Positions 37,117 through 47,280 of a stretch of 64,000 bases of DNA are shown here, in pieces. The DNA is from Blattabacterium sp. (Blattella germanica) str. Bge (GTDB taxonomy: Bacteria; Bacteroidota; Bacteroidia; Flavobacteriales; Blattabacteriaceae). A program made the translations under genes and the position numbers. The stretch covers positions 186,001-250,000 of the forward strand of contig NC_013454.1 in assembly GCF_000022605.2 (NCBI RefSeq), written 5' to 3'. The notes beneath the pieces are model-generated. The model ran no database searches and was not told where the DNA came from. It saw only the letters and a list, made by a program, of their open reading frames with translations. The first letter of the stretch is position 1. Every line of letters begins with the position of its first letter.

Positions 37117-38855
37117 AGGATAAAAATTTAGATTATAGTTCTATGATAGGACTATTTCTTATATTGTTGATTTTAACGATTTTTACATATTTCAACAGCA
37201 ACAACAACAATAAAAATAAAGAACAAGAAAAAAAATTTCTAAAAAATAAAGAATTTTTGAATTCTAAAAAAGGATATTTTTTTGAAAAAGAAAAGAATCA
37301 TTTTTTTTTATTGGAAAATAATGTTTTGAGATTAAAAATTTCTAATGTAGGAGGAATGATCAATGAAGTTCTTTTAAAAAAATATAAAGCATATGATGCT
37401 TCATTATTACACCATTCCAAAAATCTTTTTTTGATAAAAAATTCTAGTTTTTTATATAAAATGTCCTTTTCAAACAAAAAAGGCTTGAATATTGATACAA
37501 CAAATTTATTATTTCAACCTTTTTTGTTTGAAAATCAAAAAAAAAGAATTCAAATTCTTATAATGAGAGCTAAAAATCCTTATGGAAATGGAAAAGGATT
37601 TTTAGATTATATATATACAATCGGAAAAAATAACCAATATGACATTGGTTTTTCCGTAAGAACAATAAATTTTTATCCTTTTAAAAAATTAGTTTCCATT
37701 AATTTAGAACAAAAAATTTTATCCCTAGAAAAGGATAGAAATTGGGAAAATTCTTATACTCAAGTATACTATTCTGTTTTGAATAAAAATTCTGTATCTG
37801 TAAAACATTTATCTGAAAAAAAAACAGAAGAAACAAATATATCCAACATGAATTGGATCGCTCATAAACAACAATTTTTTGCTTCTATATTTGTACCAGA
37901 AAAAAAATTTCAAAACATTTTTGTTAGATCTGAGAATTTTTCTTCAGGAAACTCTTTGAAAAACATTCAATTTAAAACATTGATGAATGCTAATAAAAAT
38001 GAAGAAATTCATTTTTCTTTTCGTTTTTATTTTGGACCTTTAGATTTTAATTTATTAAAAGGATATAAAAATGGATTTGAAAATATTATTCCATTTGGAT
38101 GGGGTTTTTTAAAGTGGATTAATAAATATTTTTTTTTAATAATTTTTCAATTTTTGGAACAAACAAGTTTAAATTATGGTGTTATTATTATTTTAATGAC
38201 TTTTGTAGTTAAACTTATATTGTATCCAATTACTTATAAACAATATAAATTAAGCGCTATTATGAAATTAATTCGACCAGAAGTGGAAGAATTAAACAAT
38301 AAGTACAAAAACAATGAAGATGCTTTTAAAAAACAAAAAGCTATGATGGAATTATATAAGAAAGTAGGAATAAATCCGATGTCTGGATGTATTTCTACAT
38401 TATTTCAAATTCCTATTTTTTATTCATTATTTAAATTTTTTCCGACTCTCTTAAATTTAAGAGGAAAATCTTTTTTATGGGTAGAAGATCTTACTTCATA
38501 TGATTCAATTCTTGAATTGCCTTTTTTTATTCCTTTTTACGGAAATCATATAAGTTTACTAACTTTATTATATGCATTAGCATTGTTAGTTTACACTAAG
38601 TTAAGTAACAATGAAAAAAAAGACATTTCTCAAAATGAAAATGGAACTATTCCCGATATGAGTTTCATATTATATTTGATGCCTGTTATTATGTTATTGT
38701 TTATAAATAGTTATGCATCAGCTCTTTCTTTATATTATTTTACTTCCAATATTATAAATATTGGTTTTTTATTCTTTATCAAAGAATTTATGTTAGACGA
38801 AAAAAAAATTTTGATTAAAATTCAAGAAAATAAAATTAATATTAAGAAAACGTGA
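37113..38855 (+). CDS. yidC: Membrane protein insertase YidC
   Basis: 580 residues: N-terminal membrane segment (about 10-27), large periplasmic domain, then the conserved C-terminal core of five segments beginning near YGVIIILMTFVVKLILYPIT, with MMELYKKVGINPMSGC. It inserts proteins into the inner membrane alone or with SecYEG. It is coupled to pyrG by a 4-base overlap and abuts the convergent birA stop with no gap. Confidence 0.95.
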   Translation: MKDKNLDYSSMIGLFLILLILTIFTYFNSNNNNKNKEQEKKFLKNKEFLNSKKGYFFEKEKNHFFLLENNVLRLKISNVGGMINEVLLKKYKAYDASLLHHSKNLFLIKNSSFLYKMSFSNKKGLNIDTTNLLFQPFLFENQKKRIQILIMRAKNPYGNGKGFLDYIYTIGKNNQYDIGFSVRTINFYPFKKLVSINLEQKILSLEKDRNWENSYTQVYYSVLNKNSVSVKHLSEKKTEETNISNMNWIAHKQQFFASIFVPEKKFQNIFVRSENFSSGNSLKNIQFKTLMNANKNEEIHFSFRFYFGPLDFNLLKGYKNGFENIIPFGWGFLKWINKYFFLIIFQFLEQTSLNYGVIIILMTFVVKLILYPITYKQYKLSAIMKLIRPEVEELNNKYKNNEDAFKKQKAMMELYKKVGINPMSGCISTLFQIPIFYSLFKFFPTLLNLRGKSFLWVEDLTSYDSILELPFFIPFYGNHISLLTLLYALALLVYTKLSNNEKKDISQNENGTIPDMSFILYLMPVIMLLFINSYASALSLYYFTSNIINIGFLFFIKEFMLDEKKILIKIQENKINIKKT

Positions 38856-39614
38856 TCAAATCAATTGAAAAAATTTGATTTCTTTTTGAGAAAAAAAATA
38901 AAAATTATTATTAAACTCAATTATTAAAAATCCTTGATCTGTTATAGATCGTATTGTTCCTAAAATAAATTTTTTTATTTTGTAAATGTAAAAAAGAGAG
39001 ATTTTATCTCTTAAATAAAGGTGATCGATATAATATTTTCGTAACAAATTCTCTCCGTGAATAGTAAAAAGTAAATATTCTTTTTGAATAAAAAATATGA
39101 TTTTATAAAAAAGATCGTATAATTCAAAATTCATATGAAAAATTTTTTTCAAAGAAGAAGCATTCCATTCTTTTTTTAGTTTTGTTTGATGAATATTTAA
39201 ACCTATTCCAATAATAGAAGTATGAATTTGCTTAAAAAACAGACTATTTTCTATTAAAATTCCTCCGATTTTTTTATCGCATAAAAAAATATCATTAGGC
39301 CATTTTATAAAAATTTCTTTTTGATTGCAAAAACTTAATAAAGATTTATGAATAGCATTGCTTGTCATAACACTTATAATGTATTTTTTTTTAATAGGAA
39401 AAGGATTTATGGGTTTAAAAATAATACTAAAAGTTAAATTTTTGTCTTTTTCCGTATGCCATAAATTTCCATTTCCTCCTATTCCTTGAGTTTGATTCAT
39501 AGACCAAATTACTATCCAATTTTTTTTTTTATAAGTATATTTCCTAGCATATTGATTAGTGGAATCAACTTTTTGTAAGAAAACTAAATCTATGGGCCAA
39601 ATTAGTTTTTTCAA
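38856..39614 (-). CDS. birA: Biotin--[acetyl-CoA carboxylase] ligase (no DNA-binding domain)
   Basis: Attaches biotin to the carboxyl carrier protein. 252 residues, catalytic and C-terminal domains only, so not a repressor. Motifs: DSTNQYA, TQGIGGNGNLWHTEKDKNL in place of the usual GRGRxxR loop, and KWPNDIF with KIGGILIE. The altered loop resembles Bacteroidota ligases. The start is TTG at 39614. Confidence 0.92.
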   Translation of the reverse strand: MKKLIWPIDLVFLQKVDSTNQYARKYTYKKKNWIVIWSMNQTQGIGGNGNLWHTEKDKNLTFSIIFKPINPFPIKKKYIISVMTSNAIHKSLLSFCNQKEIFIKWPNDIFLCDKKIGGILIENSLFFKQIHTSIIGIGLNIHQTKLKKEWNASSLKKIFHMNFELYDLFYKIIFFIQKEYLLFTIHGENLLRKYYIDHLYLRDKISLFYIYKIKKFILGTIRSITDQGFLIIEFNNNFYFFSQKEIKFFQLI

Positions 39615-39658
39615 AATGTTTTATATTGAAAAATTCAACTTCTTTAAAGTGAAAACCT

Positions 39659-39666
39659 TATTTTTG
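39659..39666 (+). promoter_or_regulatory. TAnnTTTG -7 element upstream of rsfS
   Basis: TATTTTTG is an exact match 51 bases before the rsfS start, in the gap between divergent birA and rsfS. It probably drives rsfS-ftsH-cdsA-psd. Confidence 0.45.
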
Positions 39667-39717
39667 TTCTTTAAGAATTTAAAAAAATATTTAACATATT
39701 AAAAAACAATTTTCGTT

Positions 39718-40038
39718 TTGTTACTAAAAAAAATTATAGAAGGGATTAAAATGGTTAAAGGAGAAGATATATTTATTATAAATTTAAAAAACAGAGAAAA
39801 TTTTATTTGTGATTATTTTGTTATTTGTAATGGAAATTCTCAAAATCAAGTTTATGCCATATCCCAGTCTATAGAAAAAATTACAGTTAAACAATTGCAG
39901 AAAAGACCTTGGCATATAGAAGGTTTAAAAAATAGAGAATGGATATTAGTAGATTACATTTCTATTGTTGTCCATATTTTTCATAAAAAAGTAAGATTGC
40001 ATTATAATATAGAAAGTCTTTGGAATCAAAATTCATAA
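39718..40038 (+). CDS. rsfS: Ribosomal silencing factor RsfS
   Basis: 106 residues, Iojap family. It binds L14 and blocks subunit joining. Conserved residues lie in DYFVICNGNSQNQVYAIS, the RPWHIEG segment and WILVDYISIVVHIF. The start is TTG at 39718. It is first in a rightward cluster with ftsH 48 bases on. Confidence 0.93.
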   Translation: MLLKKIIEGIKMVKGEDIFIINLKNRENFICDYFVICNGNSQNQVYAISQSIEKITVKQLQKRPWHIEGLKNREWILVDYISIVVHIFHKKVRLHYNIESLWNQNS

Positions 40039-40086
40039 CAAAAAAATTTGGTTTTTATTTTTAAATTCAATAATGAAGAAACCTAT

Positions 40087-42021
40087 ATGATAAATAAAAA
40101 AGCCAAAAGCAGAAATAATTTTTTTTGGGTATATGCAATCATATTCGCTATATTTCTTGGAATATTTTTTTTTAAGTCTTCTTTTTCCAATCCTAAAAAA
40201 ATAGATCAGGATACTTTTTTTGACATTCTATCAAAAGGAGAAGTTCAAAAGATTATAGTTAAACATAAAGAAATAGTCCATGTTTATTTAAAAAAAGAAT
40301 TTATATCTTCTATAAATTCTTCTCCTAGGAATGAGAACGAAAAAAGATTTATTTCTCAGTCATTACAGTATGAATTTGAAATAGGAGATTTACAATTTTT
40401 TCAGAAAAAATTTGAAGAGTATAAAAAAAAATATAATCTGAATACAATTATTGATTTTAAAAATCAGCAAGAATATACAATAACTAAATTTTTTTTTGAT
40501 TATGGTATATTTTTCATATTATTAGTTGTCTTTTGGATTTTTCTTTTCAGAAGAATAGGTTCAACTAGTGGAGGTCCAGGAGGTCAAATATTTAATATAG
40601 GAAAATCTAGAGCTAGATTGTTCGATGAAAATGATAATGTTAAAATTACATTTAAAGATGTAGCCGGGTTAGAAGGAGCAAAAGAAGAAGTTCAAGAAAT
40701 AGTAGAGTTTCTAAAAAGTCCTCAAAAATACACTAAACTTGGAGGAAAAATACCTAAAGGGGCCTTATTAATAGGGCCACCAGGAACAGGAAAAACTCTG
40801 TTAGCAAAAGCTGTAGCTGGAGAAGCTAGAGTTCCATTTTTTTCTTTATCAGGTTCCGATTTTGTAGAAATGTTTGTAGGAGTTGGAGCTTCTAGAGTAA
40901 GAGATTTATTTGAAAAAGCTAAAGAAAAATCTCCATGTATAATATTTATTGATGAAATAGATGCTATAGGAAGAGCGAGAGGAAAAAGTAGCATAGCTGG
41001 ATCAAATGATGAAAGAGAAAATACTTTGAATCAATTGTTGACAGAAATGGATGGATTTGGAACTCATACAAACGTAATTGTATTAGCCGCAACGAATAGA
41101 TCAGATATTTTGGATAAAGCATTACTCCGTCCTGGACGTTTTGATAGAACTATATTAGTTGATCCTCCTGAATTAAATGAAAGAAAAGAAATATTTAAAG
41201 TCCATCTTCAAAGATTGGTTTTATCTAATAATGTAGATACAGATTTTTTAGCAAGACAAACTCCAGGTTTTAGTGGTGCAGATATAGCAAATGTTTGCAA
41301 CGAATCTGCTCTTATTGCAGCAAGAAAAGATAGATCTAAAATAGAAAATCAGGATTTTTTAGATGCAATAGATCGTATTATAGGAGGTTTAGAAAAAAAA
41401 AATAAAATAATTAAACCAAATGAAAAAAAACGAATAGCTTATCATGAAGCGGGGCATGCTACAATAAGTTGGTTATTAGAACATGCCGCTCCTTTAGTTA
41501 AAGTTACCATAGTACCAAGAGGCAGATCTTTGGGATCTGCGTGGTATCTTCCAGAAGAAAGACAACTAACTACTCCAGAACAAATGAAAGATGAAATTTG
41601 CGCATTATTAGCAGGAAGATCAGCTGAAGAAATTATTTTTAGCAGTATTTCTACCGGAGCTTTGAATGATTTGGAAAGAGTTACTAAACAAGCACAATCT
41701 ATGGTCGCTATTTTTGGTTTAAATGAAAGAATTGGAAATATTTCTTATTATGATTCTACGGGACAAAACGAATTTTCTTTTTCCAAACCTTATAGTGAAA
41801 AAACGGCTCAGATTATAGATGAGGAAATATCTAAAATTATAACAGAACAATATCAAAGAGCCAAAAAAATATTGAAAAGTAATGAAAAAAAATTATCTCT
41901 GTTAGCTAATGAACTCTTGGAAAAAGAAGTTATCTTTAGAGAAGATTTAAAAAAAATATTTGGAGAGAGACCTTATCCTGATGAAATCGGAGAAATGTTA
42001 GGTAACATATCCTCTTCTTGA
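40087..42021 (+). CDS. ftsH: ATP-dependent zinc metalloprotease FtsH
   Basis: About 644 residues, membrane-anchored hexameric protease. Two membrane segments (near 12-30 and 135-155 from this start), AAA+ Walker [14 protein letters not shown], Walker [15 protein letters not shown] and SRH with GRFDR, then the zinc motif HEAGH. ATG at 40087 gives a normal cytoplasmic N-terminus; an in-frame TTG at 40048 would add 13 residues. Degrades misassembled membrane proteins. Confidence 0.96.
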   Translation: MINKKAKSRNNFFWVYAIIFAIFLGIFFFKSSFSNPKKIDQDTFFDILSKGEVQKIIVKHKEIVHVYLKKEFISSINSSPRNENEKRFISQSLQYEFEIGDLQFFQKKFEEYKKKYNLNTIIDFKNQQEYTITKFFFDYGIFFILLVVFWIFLFRRIGSTSGGPGGQIFNIGKSRARLFDENDNVKITFKDVAGLEGAKEEVQEIVEFLKSPQKYTKLGGKIPKGALLIGPPGTGKTLLAKAVAGEARVPFFSLSGSDFVEMFVGVGASRVRDLFEKAKEKSPCIIFIDEIDAIGRARGKSSIAGSNDERENTLNQLLTEMDGFGTHTNVIVLAATNRSDILDKALLRPGRFDRTILVDPPELNERKEIFKVHLQRLVLSNNVDTDFLARQTPGFSGADIANVCNESALIAARKDRSKIENQDFLDAIDRIIGGLEKKNKIIKPNEKKRIAYHEAGHATISWLLEHAAPLVKVTIVPRGRSLGSAWYLPEERQLTTPEQMKDEICALLAGRSAEEIIFSSISTGALNDLERVTKQAQSMVAIFGLNERIGNISYYDSTGQNEFSFSKPYSEKTAQIIDEEISKIITEQYQRAKKILKSNEKKLSLLANELLEKEVIFREDLKKIFGERPYPDEIGEMLGNISSS

Positions 42022-42050
42022 CTATTTTATAAAACTTTAAAACTTAATGA

Positions 42051-42875
42051 ATGAAAAAAAAGAAAGATTCAAACTTTCTAATGAGATTCTTTACTGGTTT
42101 TATCTATGTTGTTTTGATTGTTTTTTCTATTCAAAAAGGAGAAAAAATGTTTAGAATCGTAATGATGATGTTATCTTTTTTTTGTTTATTCGAATTTTTA
42201 ATTATATCAGGGACTAATACAATTTTAATTAAAATAGCTTCTTTATTTTTTTTGTTTTCCATATTTATGGATATTTTTATAAAAAAAGGGTTGATCCCGT
42301 ACATCATATGTTTTGTACCTTATTCTATAATTTTTTTTGTTATCCAATTATTTTCTAAGAAATATTCTCATAAAGAAAAAATAACACAAATTAGTCATTT
42401 AATTTTTGGTTTAGTTTATATTATAATGCCTTTTTGTTTAGCTTCTTATATATACACTATTCATCATGGTAGACAATTGATTTTAGGTATTTTTATTTTA
42501 ATATGGACAAACGATTCTTTATCTTATTTAATTGGAAAAAAATGGGGGAAAAGAAAAATAGCTTTATCTATTTCTCCTAAAAAGTCTGTAGAAGGGTTTA
42601 TTGGAGGTTTATTCTTTTGTTTGATCCTGGGTTTTTTTCTGTATGAAATATGGGGAAAAAAATATTGGTTGATTTTGTCTTTTATGGTACCAATTTTTTC
42701 TACTATTGGAGATCTTGTGGAATCTACTATTAAGAGATCTTATAACGTAAAAAATTCCGGAATTTGGTTTCCTGGACATGGTGGATTTTTAGACAGATTA
42801 GATAGTTTTATTTTTGTTATTCCAATTATAGCAACCATAATAACTAGTGTGGTTTATCTAAAAAAATCTTCATGA
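42051..42875 (+). CDS. cdsA: Phosphatidate cytidylyltransferase
   Basis: Makes CDP-diacylglycerol from CTP and phosphatidate. 274 residues with about eight membrane segments and the family signature near the C-terminus, STIKRSYNVKNSG followed by PGHGGFLDRLDS. It lies 3 bases before psd; both act in phospholipid synthesis, and CTP comes from pyrG in this window. Confidence 0.94.
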   Translation: MKKKKDSNFLMRFFTGFIYVVLIVFSIQKGEKMFRIVMMMLSFFCLFEFLIISGTNTILIKIASLFFLFSIFMDIFIKKGLIPYIICFVPYSIIFFVIQLFSKKYSHKEKITQISHLIFGLVYIIMPFCLASYIYTIHHGRQLILGIFILIWTNDSLSYLIGKKWGKRKIALSISPKKSVEGFIGGLFFCLILGFFLYEIWGKKYWLILSFMVPIFSTIGDLVESTIKRSYNVKNSGIWFPGHGGFLDRLDSFIFVIPIIATIITSVVYLKKSS

Positions 42876-42878
42876 ATT

Positions 42879-43538
42879 ATGATTCATAAAGAAGGATTTT
42901 TATTTTTAGTTTATGCTCTTATAATAATATTATTATTAATATTAACTTCGTTTTTTTTATTTTCTAATCTTATTTCCTTTTTTGTATCTATTTTCTTGAT
43001 AATGTTTTATGTTTTTATCATCTTTTTTTTTAGAAACCCTAAAAGACATTTTCAGGATAAAAATCGTGATCAAAAAATAGTTCTTTCTCCTGCTGATGGA
43101 AAAATTGTAGAAATACAAAATATTTTTGAGACTGAATTTTTAAAAAAAAATTGTATATGTATTTCTATTTTCATGTCTCCTTTTAACGTACATGTTAATA
43201 GATTTCCTGTATCTGGAAAAGTAATTTATACCAAATACCATCCTGGTAAATATTTCATAGCTTGGCTGAAAAAATCATCATCTAACAATGAAAGGACTAC
43301 AGTTGTAGTAGAAACAAGTAATGGCAAAAAAATATTATTCAGGCAAATAGCTGGATTTTTAGCAAGACGTATTATTCTTTATGCAAAAAAAAATTCCATA
43401 GTAAAAAAAGGAGAAGAATTCGGATTTATAAAATTTGGATCTAGAGTTGATATTTTTTTACCTTTGAATTCTGTGATTCTAGTAAAAAAGGGAGAAAAAG
43501 TTTCTGGAGGGGAAACTAGGATTTCCATTATTCCATAA
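42879..43538 (+). CDS. psd: Phosphatidylserine decarboxylase
   Basis: 219 residues of the short, self-processing pyruvoyl type. N-terminal membrane segments, then SPADGKIVEI, SPFNVHVNR, and the cleavage site region FGSRVDIFLP where Ser becomes the pyruvoyl group. It converts phosphatidylserine to phosphatidylethanolamine. Pairs with cdsA. Confidence 0.92.
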   Translation: MIHKEGFLFLVYALIIILLLILTSFFLFSNLISFFVSIFLIMFYVFIIFFFRNPKRHFQDKNRDQKIVLSPADGKIVEIQNIFETEFLKKNCICISIFMSPFNVHVNRFPVSGKVIYTKYHPGKYFIAWLKKSSSNNERTTVVVETSNGKKILFRQIAGFLARRIILYAKKNSIVKKGEEFGFIKFGSRVDIFLPLNSVILVKKGEKVSGGETRISIIP

Positions 43539-43586
43539 TAATCAACTCCCTTTATTTTATCCTGATATTTTATCAATATTCAAATT

Positions 43587-45491
43587 TTATTTGACTTCTT
43601 CATAATCTACATCTTGTACGTTTTCATTTCCTTTACCATTATTACTGCTGTTTTTTTTATCATCTTCTTTTTTATCTGATTTATTATTGTTTTTTGCCGT
43701 GTAAAGTTCTTGAGAAGCGTTAGTCCAAGCTTCATTTAGTTTTTTCATGCTGTTGTCAATAGCAACAAAATCTTTTTTAGAATGAGCTTTTTTTAATTCC
43801 TCTAAAGAAATTTCTACATTTTTTCTATTATTTTCTGACAATTTATGTCCATATTCTTTCAACTGTTTTTCTGATTGAAAAATTTGGTTATCAGCAGTAT
43901 TTAATTTTTCGATTTCTTGTTTTATTTTTTCATCTTTTTGAGCATTTTCTTTTGCCTCTTTTTTCATTTTTTCTATTTCTTCTTGATTTAACCCTGAAGA
44001 TGTTTCAATACGTATAGATTGTTCTTTACCTGTTCCTTTTTCTTTTGCAGATACATTAAGTATACCATTAGCATCTATATCAAAAGCTACTTCTATTTGG
44101 GGGATTCCTCTAGGAGCTGGGGGAATGTCTACCAAATCAAATCGACCTATTTCTTTATTATCATTGAACATGGGCCTTTCTCCCTGTCCTACACGTATAG
44201 TAACTGCTGATTGATTATCAGATGCTGTAGAGAAAATTTCAGATTTTTTAGTAGGGATAGTAGTATTGGATTCAATAAGTTTTGTAAAAACTCCTCCTAA
44301 AGTTTCAATTCCTAAAGATAAAGGAGTTACATCCAATAATAATACATTTTGTACGTCTCCAGTTAAAACTCCTCCTTGTATGGCAGCTCCAATAGCTACT
44401 ACTTCATCTGGATTAACTCCTTTAGATGGTTTTTTATTGAAAAATTTTTCTACTTCTTCTTGTACTTTTGGAATTCTCGTAGATCCACCTACTAGAATTA
44501 CTTCATCTATATCTTTAGTGTTTAGATTTGCATCGTTTAAAGCTTTAGAACAAGGATTAATAGAACGTTGTATTAATTTTTCTGATAATTGCTCGAATTT
44601 TGCGCGAGTTAAGGTTATGACTAAATGTTTAGGACCAGATTCTGTAGCTGTAATATATGGAAGATTGATTTCTGTTTGATTAGAAGAAGACAATTCTATT
44701 TTTGCTTTTTCAGAAGCTTCTTTTAAACGTTGTAAAGCCATAGGATCTTTTCTTAGATCCAATCCTTCTTTAGATATAAATTCATTTGCAAGATAATCAA
44801 TGATTACTTGATCAAAATCATCTCCTCCTAAGTGAGTATCTCCATTTGTTGAAAGTACTTCAAATACTCCATCTCCTAATTCCAAAATAGAAACATCAAA
44901 AGTTCCTCCTCCTAGATCATATACAACTATTTTTTTATTTTGATTGCTTTTATCTAGACCATAAGCTAAAGCCGCAGCTGTGGGTTCATTTATAATTCTT
45001 TCTACTTTCAGACCAGCTATTTCTCCAGATTCCTTAGTAGCTTGTCTTTGCGCATCGTTAAAATAAGCCGGAACTGTGATAACAGCTCTATTCACTTCTT
45101 CTCCTAAATAATCTTCAGCTGTTTTCTTCATCTTTTGTAAAATCATCGCTGATATTTCTTGAGGAGCATACAATCTTTTTTCTATATCTACACGAGGGGT
45201 ATTATTTCCTCCTTTTATGACTTTATAAGGAATATGTTTTAATTCTTCTGTAACTTCAGAATACATTCTTCCCATAAATCGTTTAATTGAAAAAATAGTT
45301 TTTTGTGGGTTAGTAACCGATTGTCTTTTTGCAGGATCTCCTATTTTTCTTTCTCCTCCATCTACAAAAGCTACTATCGATGGAGTAGTTCTTTTTCCTT
45401 CTGAGTTAGGGATAACAACTGGATCATTAATTTCCATAACGGCCACACAAGAATTTGTTGTTCCTAAATCTATTCCTATAATTTTACTCAT
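43587..45491 (-). CDS. dnaK: Chaperone DnaK (Hsp70)
   Basis: 634 residues starting [17 protein letters not shown]. Phosphate motifs include [11 protein letters not shown] and [11 protein letters not shown]; the substrate domain and a lid follow, ending [11 protein letters not shown]. dnaJ and grpE are not adjacent. It has its own upstream region of 204 bases shared with rplM, containing a sigma-54-like element and TGAC/GTCA repeats like those of groS. Confidence 0.98.
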   Translation of the reverse strand: MSKIIGIDLGTTNSCVAVMEINDPVVIPNSEGKRTTPSIVAFVDGGERKIGDPAKRQSVTNPQKTIFSIKRFMGRMYSEVTEELKHIPYKVIKGGNNTPRVDIEKRLYAPQEISAMILQKMKKTAEDYLGEEVNRAVITVPAYFNDAQRQATKESGEIAGLKVERIINEPTAAALAYGLDKSNQNKKIVVYDLGGGTFDVSILELGDGVFEVLSTNGDTHLGGDDFDQVIIDYLANEFISKEGLDLRKDPMALQRLKEASEKAKIELSSSNQTEINLPYITATESGPKHLVITLTRAKFEQLSEKLIQRSINPCSKALNDANLNTKDIDEVILVGGSTRIPKVQEEVEKFFNKKPSKGVNPDEVVAIGAAIQGGVLTGDVQNVLLLDVTPLSLGIETLGGVFTKLIESNTTIPTKKSEIFSTASDNQSAVTIRVGQGERPMFNDNKEIGRFDLVDIPPAPRGIPQIEVAFDIDANGILNVSAKEKGTGKEQSIRIETSSGLNQEEIEKMKKEAKENAQKDEKIKQEIEKLNTADNQIFQSEKQLKEYGHKLSENNRKNVEISLEELKKAHSKKDFVAIDNSMKKLNEAWTNASQELYTAKNNNKSDKKEDDKKNSSNNGKGNENVQDVDYEEVK

Positions 45492-45536
45492 TGTTATTAC
45501 GTTTTTTCATATTAATTAATTATTCAATAGCAAGCA

Positions 45537-45555
45537 CTCCAATCATTATGCCATA
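45537..45555 (-). promoter_or_regulatory. Sigma-54-like -24/-12 element of dnaK
   Basis: Minus strand: TATGGCATAATGATTGGAG, with GG at 45552-45551 and GG at 45540-45539, 10 bases apart. It fits TGGCA-N6-TTGSA, with the usual -12 GC replaced by GG. The preceding bases TTTTTTCATTA resemble those before the groS element. The predicted start is near 45527, 36 bases before the ATG. Confidence 0.4.
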
Positions 45556-45628
45556 ATGAAAAAATTCTTTTATGAAATAAAGGGCACAGGATCTATGACA
45601 ATAAAAAGCTTTTGTGAAAAAAATATTA

Positions 45629-45641
45629 TGACAAAAAGTCA
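45629..45641. promoter_or_regulatory. TGAC-N5-GTCA inverted repeat upstream of dnaK
   Basis: TGAC-AAAAA-GTCA lies about 80 bases upstream of the dnaK -24 element, with a further TGACA half-site at 45596-45600. It has the same half-sites and spacing as the palindrome upstream of miaB, and similar half-sites to the groS repeats. It also lies 55 bases upstream of rplM. Confidence 0.4.
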
Positions 45642-45695
45642 TTTATGTGAATTTTTTTAAAATTTCTTATATTACAATTATTACAATAAAAAAAT

Positions 45696-46136
45696 ATGGA
45701 TCCGTTAAGTTTAAAAACCATTTTCCCCAAAAAAAATTCAATAAAAAAGTCATGGATCATAATGGATGCTACAAATCAAATTCTTGGTCGATTTTCTTCC
45801 AAGATAGCATCCATTATAATAGGAAAACATAAACCATTTTTTTCTCCACATATAGATTGTGGAGATCATGTAATTGTTATCAACTCTAACAATATTAGAC
45901 TAACTGGAAAAAAATGGAATCATAAAAAATATATTCATTATACTGGATATCCGGGAGGACAAAAAGAAACTTATGTTAAAAATTTGTTGAATAAAGATTC
46001 CAGAATATTGATATATAGAGCAGTAAACGGAATGCTGCCTAAAAATCGTTTAAGACGTTTGATTTTGAAAAATCTTCATGTATATAAGAAATCCAATCAT
46101 AATCATGAGGCACAAAAACCTGTATTATTTTTTTAA
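45696..46136 (+). CDS. rplM: Large ribosomal subunit protein uL13
   Basis: 146 residues, early-binding 50S protein. It contains WIIMDATNQILGRFSSKIA, the HIDCGDHVIVINS stretch and GMLPKNRLRR. It begins the rplM-rpsI-rpsB-tsf group, in the order typical of Bacteroidota. Confidence 0.96.
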   Translation: MDPLSLKTIFPKKNSIKKSWIIMDATNQILGRFSSKIASIIIGKHKPFFSPHIDCGDHVIVINSNNIRLTGKKWNHKKYIHYTGYPGGQKETYVKNLLNKDSRILIYRAVNGMLPKNRLRRLILKNLHVYKKSNHNHEAQKPVLFF

Positions 46137-46160
46137 ATTAATAAATAGAAACCCAAATCC

Positions 46161-46571
46161 ATGATACATACTATAGGAAGAAGAAAAAGCTCTCTAGCTC
46201 GTATCTATTTAAAACCAGGAAATGGATTAATAATTGTGAATTCTAAAAAATTAGATCAATATTTTCCAAAATATGTTCATCAAAAAATTTTATATCCTAT
46301 TCATATCATTGACAAATTGAATTTATTTGATATAAATATAAAAGTGTTTGGAGGAGGCTTTAACGGACAAGCAGAAGCAATTCGTCTTGCAATTTCTCGT
46401 GCTCTTTGTCTATTTGATCTAAGTCATAGGAAAATATTGAAGGAATATGGATTATTAACTCGAGATTCTAGAGAAGTTGAAAGGAAAAAGTTCGGTCAAA
46501 AAAAAGCAAGAAAAAATACCAATTTTCAAAACGTTAGAAATAAAAAACTGAAAAATAAAAATGAAAATTAA
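46161..46571 (+). CDS. rpsI: Small ribosomal subunit protein uS9 (C-terminus apparently frameshifted)
   Basis: S9 starting MIHTIGRRKSSLARIYLKPG, with GGGFNGQAEAIRLAISRAL and ERKKFGQKKARK. S9 almost always ends (Q/R)FSKR, whose terminal Arg reaches P-site tRNA. In the open frame the end instead reads NTNFQNVRNKKLKNKNEN, 136 residues. One extra A in the A6 tract 46511-46516 would give KARKKYQFSKR and a TAG stop at 46535-46537, for a 125-residue protein. The frame as written overlaps rpsB by 11 bases. Confidence 0.93.
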   Translation: MIHTIGRRKSSLARIYLKPGNGLIIVNSKKLDQYFPKYVHQKILYPIHIIDKLNLFDINIKVFGGGFNGQAEAIRLAISRALCLFDLSHRKILKEYGLLTRDSREVERKKFGQKKARKNTNFQNVRNKKLKNKNEN

Positions 46572-47280
46572 TACTCAAGATTTGTTAAAAGCTGGAGTCC
46601 ACTTTGGACATATTGCTCGTAAGTGGAATCCAAATATGCGACCTTTTATTTTCATGAAAAAAGGAGGAATTCATATTATAGATTTATCAAAAACAATTTT
46701 TAAGCTGGAACAAGCTTGCGATGGATTAAAAAAGATAGCAATAACTGGAAAAAAAATATTATTAGTAGGAACTAAAGCTCAAGCTAAGGAAAAAGTTTTT
46801 TTTTATGCAAAAAGTATAAATATGCCTTGTGTAACAGAAAGATGGTTAGGAGGATTGTTGACTAATTTTACAACTATTCGAAAATCTGTTAAAAAAATGA
46901 ATAATATAGAAAAAATGAAAAAAAATGGGACTTTTAATACTTTATCTAAAAAAGAAAGATTATTAGTTAACCGATTATATGAAAAATTGCATAAAAATCT
47001 AGGAAGTATCTCAAACATGAATCACATCCCAGGTGGTATTTTTTTAGTTGATCCCAATAAAGAAAAAATAGCTCTTACAGAGGCTAAGAAATTGAAAATA
47101 CCCATATTTGCTATGGTGGATACCAATACAAATCCTAATGAAATTCAATATCCTATTCCTTCTAATGATGATTCGTCTAAATCTATAGATATTATTTTAA
47201 AATTTGTAGCAGAATCTATTCAGGATGGTATTTTGATAAGTAGAAATGAACGTGAAGAAAAAACAAATAAAAAATCATGA
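46561..47280 (+). CDS. rpsB: Small ribosomal subunit protein uS2
   Basis: 239 residues starting INTQDLLKAGVHFGH, with RWLGGLLTNFTTIR and GGIFLVDPNKEKIA, and PIFAMVDTNTNP, all signature S2 segments. The stop overlaps the tsf start by 4 bases (ATGA). Confidence 0.96.
   Translation: MKINTQDLLKAGVHFGHIARKWNPNMRPFIFMKKGGIHIIDLSKTIFKLEQACDGLKKIAITGKKILLVGTKAQAKEKVFFYAKSINMPCVTERWLGGLLTNFTTIRKSVKKMNNIEKMKKNGTFNTLSKKERLLVNRLYEKLHKNLGSISNMNHIPGGIFLVDPNKEKIALTEAKKLKIPIFAMVDTNTNPNEIQYPIPSNDDSSKSIDIILKFVAESIQDGILISRNEREEKTNKKS

Noticed and set aside
44266..44679. Open frame antisense to dnaK (137 codons)
   Set aside because: Arises from the codon bias of dnaK; no domain match and no promoter.
45529..45545. 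GAGTGCT near the dnaK promoter as a CIRCE element (HrcA site)
   Set aside because: Only the right half-site (GAGTGCT) is present; the left half TTAGCACTC at N9 spacing is absent, and groS has neither half.
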